The notes below the pieces were generated by a model, which worked only from the letters and a program-made list of their open reading frames with translations, had not been told where the DNA came from and made no database searches. Shown one piece after another: positions 44,026 through 52,389 of a stretch of DNA of 64,000 nt. The position numbers and the translations under genes are program-made. Source of the stretch: an uncultured Bacteroidales bacterium (GTDB lineage: Bacteria > Bacteroidota > Bacteroidia > Bacteroidales > Paludibacteraceae); contig CACXYM010000007.1 in assembly GCA_902771935.1 (NCBI GenBank), positions 124,001 to 188,000 of the forward strand, read 5' to 3'. Each line of letters opens with the position of its first letter. The first letter of the stretch is position 1.

Positions 44026-45308
44026 CGCAGGAATCCTATTCCGAAACGTTCAACGGCTGCGCGTTCAAGTTCTTCACGCACCGACGGATCGGCAATCGAG
44101 ATAAGCAGTTTTGCCCTCTCCATAATAGGTTTATTGCGCAGATAGACAATACCGTGCTCGGTAACAATATACTGCGCTTGAAATCTTGTCGTCACTACGC
44201 CTGCTCCGGGAGCAAGATGCGCCACAATCTTTGATTGCCCTTTACTCGTCATACTCGGTAGCGCGATAAAACACTTACCGCCTTCGCTAAGCGCGCTTCC
44301 GTACATGAAATCATGTTGCCCACCTACGCCACTGATAATGGTATCACCAATACTATCGGCGCAAATCTGCCCTGTCAAATCGACTTCCACAGCAGAGTTA
44401 ATAGCCATGCAACGGGGATTCTGACGGATAATCTGCGGGTCATTGGTCCATGCTACGTCGTATAACTCAATATCTTTGTTGTAGTCCAAGTAGTCATATA
44501 GTGCCTTAGAACCTAATACGAGACTTCCAACGCTCTTTCCGGGACGTATCTTCTTTAGGCTGTTATCTATCACCCCACTCTGAATCAAAGGCAGTACGCC
44601 ATCAGTAATAGCTTCAGTATGCAAGCCAAGATGCTGATGACTCTTGAGTGCATTAATGACTGCATTCGGTATGCCACCAACTCCAATTTGCAGCGTAGCG
44701 CCGTCTGGTATTTCGTTTGCGATGAAGTTACCAATTCGCGTATCCACCTCGCTTGCTAAAGGCGTTGGCACTTCAATCAGCGGTTCGTCCGCACGGCAGA
44801 TAGCGTCCAGCTTACTTACATGGATCTTCGCAAGACCTTGCGTATGCGGCATGAACTTATTCATCTGCGCGATGCGCACGCGTGCACACTCTGCTGCGGA
44901 ATAGATAATATCTGCCGACATACCGAACGAGCAGTAGCCCTCCTCATCAGGCTCGGAAACGTGCATAAAAGCAACATCAACTTTAATCTGTCCACTACGG
45001 AAGAGGAATGGCACTTCGCCTAAGAACGCCGGTATCGTGTCCGCTACACCTTCACGCATCGCACGACGCAGGTTATTTGGCACAAAGATAGACTGGGCCT
45101 TGAACGAGTCCATCAATTCTCGTTTGGCGTAAGGTGCATCTTCGGGATGCACACCAAAGCCGGAAATCAATCGTACGTCACGCAACTCATTCGCACGAGC
45201 AGTTAAGGCGTGCAACAGCACCATCGGTATCGACGTCGATCCTTGTACTACAATAGTGTCACCACTTCTCACGAGGCCTACCGCCTCACTCGGACTGATA
45301 ATCTTCAT
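44016..45308 (-). CDS. Acetyl-CoA hydrolase/CoA-transferase family enzyme
   Basis: A 430-residue class I CoA-transferase of the AbfT/Cat1 type. Two halves: residues 1-200 (SGDTIVVQGSTSIPMVLL, VSEPDEEGYCSFG) and 200-430 with LQIGVGGIPNAV, the catalytic Glu in LHTEAITDGV (about 235), SGVGGQHDF and TEHGIVYLR. It moves CoA between an acyl-CoA and a carboxylate such as acetate. As last gene of the iorA-iorB-aminotransferase operon, it probably handles aryl-acetyl-CoA or branched acyl-CoA made by IorAB. Start overlaps the preceding gene by 23 bases. Confidence 0.88.
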   Translation of the reverse strand: MKIISPSEAVGLVRSGDTIVVQGSTSIPMVLLHALTARANELRDVRLISGFGVHPEDAPYAKRELMDSFKAQSIFVPNNLRRAMREGVADTIPAFLGEVPFLFRSGQIKVDVAFMHVSEPDEEGYCSFGMSADIIYSAAECARVRIAQMNKFMPHTQGLAKIHVSKLDAICRADEPLIEVPTPLASEVDTRIGNFIANEIPDGATLQIGVGGIPNAVINALKSHQHLGLHTEAITDGVLPLIQSGVIDNSLKKIRPGKSVGSLVLGSKALYDYLDYNKDIELYDVAWTNDPQIIRQNPRCMAINSAVEVDLTGQICADSIGDTIISGVGGQHDFMYGSALSEGGKCFIALPSMTSKGQSKIVAHLAPGAGVVTTRFQAQYIVTEHGIVYLRNKPIMERAKLLISIADPSVREELERAAVERFGIGFLRYK

Positions 45309-46614
45309 TGAATTTCTTTAATCGTTTTTCTAATTCTGCAAACTGGTCATCCCGCACGGCACTTGCGCATCCGCGCATACCTTCACGTTTGGCGCCGGTA
45401 CTGGTCAATGAAATTGCCGATACACCATAGTAGATAAGTTTATTGAGCATTTTCTCACCCGTCCAGTCCTTGTAACCGAAGGTAAAGAAGAAACCATCGC
45501 CCACCTCTTGGTCATCGGCATCTTTATCATATACAATATGAAATCCGTTGCGGAGCATAATTTCCTTTATCTGATGTGCCTTGCGCGCATAGACAGAAGA
45601 GTTTTTGACAAACGGAATTTGTCCCTGACAGGCTCCTTTAAACATCGCCGCCATACCATATTGCACAGAGTGTGTGACGCCGGACGATAAACTATACAGG
45701 ATATTATAGACAAGGTTACGCATGAACTCTCCGTCGTTATCATAGCGTGCGGCCAATGCCGGATATTTGCGTTTAGCAAGGTACGGATTTACGGCCAATA
45801 TAGCTCCGCGTTGTCCAGCATAAGAGAACATTTTGGAACACGAAATCATGTGTACTACATTATTTGTGTATCGTCCTACGGTCGGCTGATACGGCGGCTC
45901 GTAAGGTGTGCCTCGATTGGGGTCACGGAAGTCCATATTAAAATAAGCAAGGTCTTCTATGACCATCACATTGTGCTTTGTTGCAAGTCGACCTATTATC
46001 TCCAGTTCTCGATCGGTGAGGCACATCCAACTCGGGTTATTAGGATTGGAGAAAAGCATGGCGGCTATCTTACCAGTTGCGAAGTGGCGCTCCAATTCAT
46101 CCTCTAACGCTTCTCCTCGAAAATCGCCCACGTCAATAGAGTCCACATTCACGCCAATGACCTTACACTGTAGTTTCTGTACCGGGAAGCACGGGTCGAG
46201 GAAGAGCACAGTATTTTTTTCATCATCCAACTGCGATATGGTGAGGTTAAGAGCAAAAGCACCTTGCATACTACCTACAGTTGGCACTATGCACTCATCA
46301 GGAATATCCAGTCCAAGGAAAGCGCGCACAAACTCCGAGCCCCAGTGCTTCACTTCTGGAACACCGGTTATCAAGGGGTATTGTGAGCCGCAGCCGTGCA
46401 GCAACGCCTCGTGTTCAGCCCAAATGCCTATTGTTTCGCTGGCGAGGCCCGGGTTGCCTAACTCCATGTGAATAAACTCCACGCCGGTAGCGCGTTCTAT
46501 GTCTTTGACTACGCCCACTAATTGGCGTATGGATGCCGAACCTAATTCGTGCGCATTTCTCAATCCGAAGTCACGGCACGTGGCATCTACTATGTGTTTA
46601 TTTAACGGAAACAT
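45286..46614 (-). CDS. PLP-dependent aminotransferase, class I/II
   Basis: A 442-residue fold-type I aminotransferase: GNPGLAS near 53, SNPNNPSW (PLP-anchoring Asn region, about 190), EDLAYFNMDF (about 221) and the PLP Lys in ISCSKMFSYAGQRGA (about 259). Expected job is to remove the amino group from an aromatic (or other) amino acid, giving the 2-oxoacid used by the IorAB pair beside it. Overlaps iorB by 17 bases and the CoA-transferase by 23, so translation is coupled. Substrate is inferred from context. Confidence 0.87.
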   Translation of the reverse strand: MFPLNKHIVDATCRDFGLRNAHELGSASIRQLVGVVKDIERATGVEFIHMELGNPGLASETIGIWAEHEALLHGCGSQYPLITGVPEVKHWGSEFVRAFLGLDIPDECIVPTVGSMQGAFALNLTISQLDDEKNTVLFLDPCFPVQKLQCKVIGVNVDSIDVGDFRGEALEDELERHFATGKIAAMLFSNPNNPSWMCLTDRELEIIGRLATKHNVMVIEDLAYFNMDFRDPNRGTPYEPPYQPTVGRYTNNVVHMISCSKMFSYAGQRGAILAVNPYLAKRKYPALAARYDNDGEFMRNLVYNILYSLSSGVTHSVQYGMAAMFKGACQGQIPFVKNSSVYARKAHQIKEIMLRNGFHIVYDKDADDQEVGDGFFFTFGYKDWTGEKMLNKLIYYGVSAISLTSTGAKREGMRGCASAVRDDQFAELEKRLKKFNEDYQSE

Positions 46615-47176
46615 TATATCCTGCCTCTACGGCTGCTAAGTTACTATTTACTACGACATCCCCTTTACGCGCAAAAACGCGTTGGATACCGGCTATCATC
46701 TTATCATGGTCTATACCTAACATCGGAATTGCAGCTCCAAGTAGCACCATGTTAGCAGCCTGCGCAGGTGCGCCGGCTTCTTTGGCAAGTGCCTCACAGT
46801 TGAGTAATACATGATTCTTGTAGCCGCGTATGTGGTTGAGGACTTGCTCTATGTCCGGATAGTTAGGTATATTGATTAGCGGTACTTCGTTGGTTACTAT
46901 CCAACCATCTGGTTTAAGGTATTGAACGTACCTAAGTGCTTCCATCGGCTCGAGAGAGATGATAATGTCTGCTCCCCCCTTTGCAATAAGGTCCGAGGCA
47001 ATCGGTTCGTCACTGAGTCGGAGATTCGACTGTACGTCTCCTCCACGTTGTGACATACCGTGTACTTCGGCCTGCTTGAGGTATAGACCCTCATTAAGTG
47101 CCGCTTCACCAATCACTGTTGCGATGGAAAGGATACCTTGTCCTCCCACTCCCGCTAAGATTATATCCCGTTTCAT
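46598..47176 (-). CDS. iorB: Indolepyruvate oxidoreductase subunit beta
   Basis: The 192-residue gamma-type subunit of 2-oxoacid:ferredoxin oxidoreductases: ILAGVGGQGILSIATVIGEAA (in parts: GVGGQGIL 9-16), EVHGMSQRGGDVQSNLR (about 38-54), and SLEPMEALRY. With IorA it oxidatively decarboxylates arylpyruvates to aryl-acetyl-CoA and reduces ferredoxin. Start overlaps the iorA stop by 4 bases. Confidence 0.93.
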   Translation of the reverse strand: MKRDIILAGVGGQGILSIATVIGEAALNEGLYLKQAEVHGMSQRGGDVQSNLRLSDEPIASDLIAKGGADIIISLEPMEALRYVQYLKPDGWIVTNEVPLINIPNYPDIEQVLNHIRGYKNHVLLNCEALAKEAGAPAQAANMVLLGAAIPMLGIDHDKMIAGIQRVFARKGDVVVNSNLAAVEAGYNVSVK

Positions 47177-48771
47177 TTCTTCGCTTGTTTAAGATGACGT
47201 TTCAAGGTTTGTATACATTCGCGGCGGGCGATTACGACGCTCACACCATTATAATCAATCTCCTCCCGCAGAGCTGCTTTTATCTCCTCCATATTCTTCG
47301 GCAGGGGCACAACCACACGTATATGCTGTTTATCTACGCCCAGTCCTTCACATATCTGCTCGAGTCTTCCTGTTCCGGCAGAATCCTGTCCTCCTGTCAT
47401 ACCGGTGGTGAGATTATCACTTATGAGTATGACTACGTTGGCATTACTATTCACACAGTCGAGCAGTCCTGTCATACCAGAGTGTGTGAAAGTAGAATCG
47501 CCTATGACAGCTATAGCAGGGTGTTGTCCAGCATCAGCAGCACCTTTAGCCATCGTTACGGATGCTCCCATCTCTACACAAGCGTGTATGGCGTGGAAGG
47601 GAGAAAGTGCTCCAAGAGTGTAACAGCCTATATCGCCAAAGATACGTGAATTAGGATACTCACGTGCCACCTCATTAAGAGCAGTGTACATGTCACGATG
47701 TCCGCATCCTTGGCACAATGCAGGCGGACGACCTACCACAATAGCATCCGGCTCATGAGTCGGCAATGGGTCAAACCCTAAAGCAACGCGCACGCTATCG
47801 GGTGTTAGTTCTCCCATTCGAGGTAAGTCGCCTGTCAGTCTGCCTCGAACATTCACGCTACTCGGCACCATGCCGCGCAGCAGCTCTTCCACTACCGGTT
47901 GCCCCTCTTCTATCACCAATATCTCTTCCACACCGTCTGCTACCATTTGATTGATGAGCGCCGTAGGGAGAGGATACTGAGTGATTTTGAGAACGGAAGA
48001 ATTTTCACCTTTCAACATGAAACTTTCAAGCAAGTAGTTATAGCCAATTCCGGTTGTTACAATTGCCTTTTTAGGGTTACTTCCTTTAGTATAGACATTA
48101 TTGCCTGCCTTTTCGCTCTCGCTAACAAAATCCGGCTGTGCAGCTACCAATTCGGCATAGTTGCGTTTTGCGAATGCAGGCAGTAGGATAAAGTGTTGCA
48201 CGTCCTTCGGCACAGACATTTCGTTCTGTTTCCGCGGTTCTGCAGTCTCTACAACGGCTCTACTGTGTGCCATTCTGGTCGTTACACGCAATAGTACAGG
48301 TGTGCGGAGTCGCTCACTCAAGTCGAAGGCATAGCGAGTGAGGTTGTAGGCCTCTTGTTGGTTACTAGGTTCAAGGCAGGGAATCATTGCGAACTTAGCA
48401 TAGAAACGACTGTCTTGTTCATTTTGTGAACTGTGCATGCTCGGGTCGTCTGCCGCAAGTACTACCAGTCCACCATTCACACCAGTGATGGCGGCATTCA
48501 TAAAAGCGTCTGCGCAGACATTCATACCTACATGTTTCATGCATACGAGTGCCCGTTTGCCCATGTAGCTCATGCCTAAAGCAGCCTCCATGGCGGTCTT
48601 TTCGTTGGTTGCCCACTTACAGAAAATACCCGTGGGCTGTTTAGATTCGAGTAATTGGATATACTCTGTGATTTCGGTGCTTGGAGTACCGGGATAGGCA
48701 TAGACGCCGCTCAGTCCGGCATCAACAGCCGCTTGAGCAATGGCTTCATCTCCTAATAAAACTTTTTTCAT
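47173..48771 (-). CDS. iorA: Indolepyruvate oxidoreductase subunit alpha, no ferredoxin domain
   Basis: Catalytic TPP subunit. The 532-residue protein has the N-terminal pyrimidine-binding domain (LLGDEAIAQAAVDAG, YAYPGTPSTEI), KHVGMNVCAD and SSQNEQDSR, then the TPP-binding motif GDIGCYTLGALSP (about 390), VIGDSTFTHSG (about 435) and DNLTTGMTGGQDS. It ends with RRECIQTLKRHL and lacks the two CxxCxxCxxxCP clusters found at the C-terminus of many archaeal IorA proteins; electrons must leave by another route or subunit. ATG 48771 is the family start; the in-frame 48819 start would overlap the upstream gene. Confidence 0.93.
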   Translation of the reverse strand: MKKVLLGDEAIAQAAVDAGLSGVYAYPGTPSTEITEYIQLLESKQPTGIFCKWATNEKTAMEAALGMSYMGKRALVCMKHVGMNVCADAFMNAAITGVNGGLVVLAADDPSMHSSQNEQDSRFYAKFAMIPCLEPSNQQEAYNLTRYAFDLSERLRTPVLLRVTTRMAHSRAVVETAEPRKQNEMSVPKDVQHFILLPAFAKRNYAELVAAQPDFVSESEKAGNNVYTKGSNPKKAIVTTGIGYNYLLESFMLKGENSSVLKITQYPLPTALINQMVADGVEEILVIEEGQPVVEELLRGMVPSSVNVRGRLTGDLPRMGELTPDSVRVALGFDPLPTHEPDAIVVGRPPALCQGCGHRDMYTALNEVAREYPNSRIFGDIGCYTLGALSPFHAIHACVEMGASVTMAKGAADAGQHPAIAVIGDSTFTHSGMTGLLDCVNSNANVVILISDNLTTGMTGGQDSAGTGRLEQICEGLGVDKQHIRVVVPLPKNMEEIKAALREEIDYNGVSVVIARRECIQTLKRHLKQAKK

Positions 48772-48809
48772 GGTATTTCTTCTTTTAACTTCATCTATTG
48801 ACTTTTGAA

Positions 48810-49769
48810 TTATTCCCAATGCCGTGTATTTTCGCCTTTGAGGAATCGCTGCCAGCTTTGCGCGATATTGGCCAAAACCATATGTCGAGCATAGATGTGA
48901 TCGTAGCGAGCAATAAGTTTGGCCTCTTGCACGCGCTGGCGGAACGTGTGCATCTTACGTAGTAGAACACTTTTCGGTGCCGTTCGTTTGGGCAAACATT
49001 CGCGTCCCTGTTCAATCGATGTTTTGAGAGCCTCAGCTGTAAGGGCAACTTTCGGGTCGTAAAGCGGACATATTGTTTCCTGCACCCCGAACTCGTGCAC
49101 AAGGAGGTAAGCATATAGTTTCCAAGCTTGTAGCAGGTATAGCTTCCTCAAGTTCTTTTTTAGGTAAATAGTTAGCGCATCATAGCTCTCCTCTTTCGGC
49201 TTCCCATTAGTCAGCAGCCGGGCTAAATCCTCCAACTGACGCATCACAGCAGTGTTATGCGTCCAATGTTCCCAGCTATGCATAAAGACGTATAAGACGT
49301 TGAATTTCCACTCCGGTTCCCACCAGCTATCTTCTCCGTTGGTGTAGCGCACGCTATTTAGCAGGAGACCTTCGGTTTCTAATTGGCTGTATAGTCGTTG
49401 ATCTCGCGGGTGCATGAGAGACATGCTGACACGGTGCATCTCTATGGCCGTATTGAACGGTTTGTAGAACGTCAGGTTATAGTGCTTGTAGTACTCCTCC
49501 TCACCATCGAACAATGCGGCCTCCGGAAAAGCTTCTCGCAATGCTGCTGCTCCTTTGTGGTAATCGGCCTTACCAACATATAGATCAATATCTCCCCAAC
49601 TCCGCATATACGGTTGGTCATAAAGTCGAGCGAGGCCAAATCCTTTTAGGAGCACAGGCTTTATACCCTGTGCCTCCAGGGCTGTTATTGCTTTTCTCAT
49701 CATGCCCAACATCACTTCTTGCCGCTGAGCATTTATGTAGTATTGGCCATTGCCTCTCATCAATTTCAT
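48810..49769 (-). CDS. NTP_transf_5-type nucleotidyltransferase-fold protein
   Basis: A 319-residue protein of the uncharacterised nucleotidyltransferase family PF14907. Key motif PVLLKGFGLARLYDQPYMRSWGDIDLYV (in parts: LLKGFGLARLY about 40-50, RSWGDIDLYV about 56-65) contains the paired Asp that would bind Mg. The rest is helical. Real substrates of the family are unknown. It lies at the head of the iorA operon, 38 bases upstream, so it may be co-transcribed, but its job there is unclear. Start could be 49769 or 49760; the promoter at 49781-49812 leaves room for either. Confidence 0.78.
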   Translation of the reverse strand: MKLMRGNGQYYINAQRQEVMLGMMRKAITALEAQGIKPVLLKGFGLARLYDQPYMRSWGDIDLYVGKADYHKGAAALREAFPEAALFDGEEEYYKHYNLTFYKPFNTAIEMHRVSMSLMHPRDQRLYSQLETEGLLLNSVRYTNGEDSWWEPEWKFNVLYVFMHSWEHWTHNTAVMRQLEDLARLLTNGKPKEESYDALTIYLKKNLRKLYLLQAWKLYAYLLVHEFGVQETICPLYDPKVALTAEALKTSIEQGRECLPKRTAPKSVLLRKMHTFRQRVQEAKLIARYDHIYARHMVLANIAQSWQRFLKGENTRHWE

Positions 49770-49780
49770 CTATGAGCGCA

Positions 49781-49812
49781 CAAAGATACTGCTTTTTTTG
49801 CATATGTGCAAA
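49781..49812 (-). promoter_or_regulatory. Promoter of the nucleotidyltransferase-ior operon
   Basis: Minus strand TTTG (49812-49809), 20-base spacer, TATCTTTG (49788-49781). It directly follows the terminator hairpin of the upstream gene (49815-49847), so two units are separated in about 115 bases. Confidence 0.74.
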
Positions 49813-49814
49813 CA

Positions 49815-49847
49815 AAAAGTGCGGAATTGTGATTTTTCCGCACTTTT
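49815..49847 (-). terminator. Intrinsic terminator after the propeller-like gene
   Basis: A 12-bp hairpin, AAAAGTGCGGAA / TTCCGCACTTTT, with a 9-base loop. Read on the minus strand it follows the stop of the gene at 49887 by about 40 bases, ending the polysaccharide utilization operon. Confidence 0.85.
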
Positions 49848-49886
49848 CTTTTCAACTTTTTTATTTGCACATGGTACAAATTCGGG

Positions 49887-51491
49887 TTATTGCACTTTTC
49901 TGCCGTCAAGGGAATAGAGTCCCTTATCCGTGCGGAGATAAATAACACCGCCAATACGAACGAGTTTATTGCCCTGCTGTTTATCGCTGGAGATATTAGC
50001 TATTCCTTCGAATTCATCACGTACGTATTTGTAGATAGGAGGTTCACTATCTGCGTCCGAGTCGGAAGTGGTATAGAAGGTGCTGTTATCTTTCCAAGCA
50101 ATTGCTTCTCCTTGCCATTCATACTCGTAGCAGTCAATGACTTTCGGTTGGCGATTTTTGAGGGTCTCTGCTATACTCTCATTGCCAACACGCTCCCAAT
50201 ACAGCACCCACGAATACATAGCCACATAGTTATTGTGGTTCTTGATGAGAATGTATTTTCCGTCAGGCGAGATGTCAGCTGCAGTAGCCAAGTGGAAACC
50301 TTTGTAACGATGGGTTTCACCGCTATACTCACCTTCACCAATGTCGGAAGTTACTCCGAGATCACACACATAGGCCATGGTCTGCTGTGTGTCGCCGTAG
50401 TCAAGACGGAACGGTAGGCTGAACACTTGGTTGACATCATCATAAACCTTGGTAACAATATACAACATGTGTTCAATATTGTCATACATCATCGACTCGC
50501 AGTTATGTTTTTGGTGATCAGGATACTCGAACTTGATGCGATGCGCCTTAACAGCTACATTCGGATTAGCCGGGTCAATAGCCGGTTCCTCGAAATAGAT
50601 GATGCAGTATTCGCCATCCGTATGGTTATTATCGCCAAAACCACCAATAAAGAGATAATTTTTTCCGTCATACACGCCGCCGCACATATCTTCCCAGTCC
50701 CAGCGATATACGTTGTCGAAGGTCACTTTTGCGCCCAAAACTTTACCGGTCTCATCGGTTGCGACGATGAACGCATTGTGGTCGCGATCCGTTTCATCAC
50801 TCTGCATCCATATGTATCCGGGGGTTACGCGCGAGCATGCGATACCGGATACTTCGGGAATACCGATGCTTTTACCTATCTGTCCGCTCATGGTGCGGGT
50901 GAAGTCTTTGTTAACTGGCAGAATATCGCCTTTATAGGTCAACGGCAGGGATTTTGCTTCTGGATCCACGGGGTCGCCTCCTCCACCAGAGGCAACGAGT
51001 TTGACATTACGTAGTTTAAAGGATCCGGAAGTATCATCTCCTTCCGGATTGGCCACAAAACTCAAAGAAACCATAGGAGAGGTACCGTATTCGTAACCCG
51101 GCGTACTCCAAAGTGCCGTATTTGGTGTAAGAGAAGCCTTTGTCCACCCTGTAGCTGATAAATCAAACCAGCCATTAGGATCCCACCAGAAGGTTCCTTG
51201 TTCGTCAGCAAAATAATGCAGGAAAGCATGATTAGACCCATCGCCCATGTATTCAAACTCGAGACTCGATACTCCTGTGAGACTTTTCAAAGGAATCTGA
51301 GCGCCACTTACTTCCCAACCTGTTGTAACAGTCCAATTGACAGTAAGCACACCATCTTCCGCATTATAATCCAACGTGGAAGAACCTGCAGTAAAATAAG
51401 CTTGGGCCTTGCTCAAATCAAGTTCAATGACTTCAGCGTTGATGCTGATAGCTGCTACAAGAGCAGTTGCCAAAATGAATAGTTTTTTCAT
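49887..51491 (-). CDS. Secreted propeller-like protein with N-terminal beta-sandwich
   Basis: A 534-residue exported protein (signal peptide 1-19). Residues 20-170 form a beta-sandwich-like domain (VIELDLSKAQAYF, GWEVSGAQIPLKSL) that could bind carbohydrate, followed by a Gly-rich hinge. Residues 185-500 look like a beta-propeller with YRWDWEDMCGGVYDGKNYLFIGGFGDNN (in parts: WDWEDMCGG near 267, FIGGFGDNNH near 283), resembling phytase-like/esterase-like propellers. The end GVIYLRTDKGLYSLDGRKVQ in part (YSLDGRKVQ) matches the short C-terminal motif common on Bacteroidales secreted proteins. Last gene of the utilization operon; enzymatic role unknown. Confidence 0.7.
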   Translation of the reverse strand: MKKLFILATALVAAISINAEVIELDLSKAQAYFTAGSSTLDYNAEDGVLTVNWTVTTGWEVSGAQIPLKSLTGVSSLEFEYMGDGSNHAFLHYFADEQGTFWWDPNGWFDLSATGWTKASLTPNTALWSTPGYEYGTSPMVSLSFVANPEGDDTSGSFKLRNVKLVASGGGGDPVDPEAKSLPLTYKGDILPVNKDFTRTMSGQIGKSIGIPEVSGIACSRVTPGYIWMQSDETDRDHNAFIVATDETGKVLGAKVTFDNVYRWDWEDMCGGVYDGKNYLFIGGFGDNNHTDGEYCIIYFEEPAIDPANPNVAVKAHRIKFEYPDHQKHNCESMMYDNIEHMLYIVTKVYDDVNQVFSLPFRLDYGDTQQTMAYVCDLGVTSDIGEGEYSGETHRYKGFHLATAADISPDGKYILIKNHNNYVAMYSWVLYWERVGNESIAETLKNRQPKVIDCYEYEWQGEAIAWKDNSTFYTTSDSDADSEPPIYKYVRDEFEGIANISSDKQQGNKLVRIGGVIYLRTDKGLYSLDGRKVQ

Positions 51492-51515
51492 ACATTATAA
51501 ATTTAGAGGTTAAAT

Positions 51516-52388
51516 TTATTTCGATAATGCATACATCGCGAATGCGGCACAGCAGATACCTGCTATCTGTAGCGGGTTCGGAATGACGCTAAGGATAATA
51601 AGCGAGAGCAGCACCGTAACCATTGGAGACAAGCCTTCCATCGGAGAGACGATAACCGCCTTACCGTAACGATACGCGTAAACGAGCGTTAGGGCACCTA
51701 TGGAATTGAGAATCTGGATGCCGAAGCAGCCAAGACTGGTGTTTGCCGATGTCTGTGCAGCAAAGAAATTAGCTGCATCCGGACTCATATACCACGCTAC
51801 GGGAATAAGTACCAATCCGGACAGCGCCATCCATACGAAGATAGACTCCGCGTCCATGGAGTTATTAGCGAACTTCATAAAGAAGCCCTGAACACCCCAA
51901 GCAAAAAGTACCAGCACAGCCAATACTATCCAAAGCCAGCCACTAACAGGACTACCTTCCTGCCCAGTCTCCAACGAGAGTAGCAGAATGGCGATGAGTG
52001 CCACGACTATACCGGCAATCTGCCAGCGCGTTGCTTTCTCCTTGAGGAAGAGAGCCGCGAGAGTGATAACGATAACCGGAGACATCGAGATAAACGGATA
52101 GATGATATAAGATGGTCCGAGCGTCAGCGCCTTAAAGAGCACCAGCTGACCTCCTGCGCCTAATAATCCGACCGTGCAGCCAAGCAAAGCCGACTTGCCG
52201 TCATGAAGGAACTTACCCTTATTGATGATTAGGGCAGCAATCGCACACGGAATCATCGACAAAGCCCAAAGAATATATACCACGGTATCAGGTATTCCGT
52301 TTTGGATTTGATACCCAGAGAAAGCTCCCCACACACCCCATGTAACGACGGTGATGAGGATAAAGACAAGCCATAGTTTATCTTTCAT
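51516..52388 (-). CDS. EamA/DMT-family permease
   Basis: A 290-residue inner-membrane protein with ten predicted helices in two five-helix repeats, typical of the drug/metabolite transporter superfamily. Motifs: TWGVWGAFSGY at the start, YPFISMSPVIVITLAALFLKEK (end of repeat 1, in parts: SPVIVITLAALF, LKEKATRWQ) and VSPMEGLSPMVTVLLS in repeat 2. It is probably the inner-membrane uptake (or exchange) route for a product of the utilization locus. Two bases separate it from the DUF4874 gene upstream; substrate is unknown. Confidence 0.85.
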   Translation of the reverse strand: MKDKLWLVFILITVVTWGVWGAFSGYQIQNGIPDTVVYILWALSMIPCAIAALIINKGKFLHDGKSALLGCTVGLLGAGGQLVLFKALTLGPSYIIYPFISMSPVIVITLAALFLKEKATRWQIAGIVVALIAILLLSLETGQEGSPVSGWLWIVLAVLVLFAWGVQGFFMKFANNSMDAESIFVWMALSGLVLIPVAWYMSPDAANFFAAQTSANTSLGCFGIQILNSIGALTLVYAYRYGKAVIVSPMEGLSPMVTVLLSLIILSVIPNPLQIAGICCAAFAMYALSK

Positions 52389-52389
52389 A

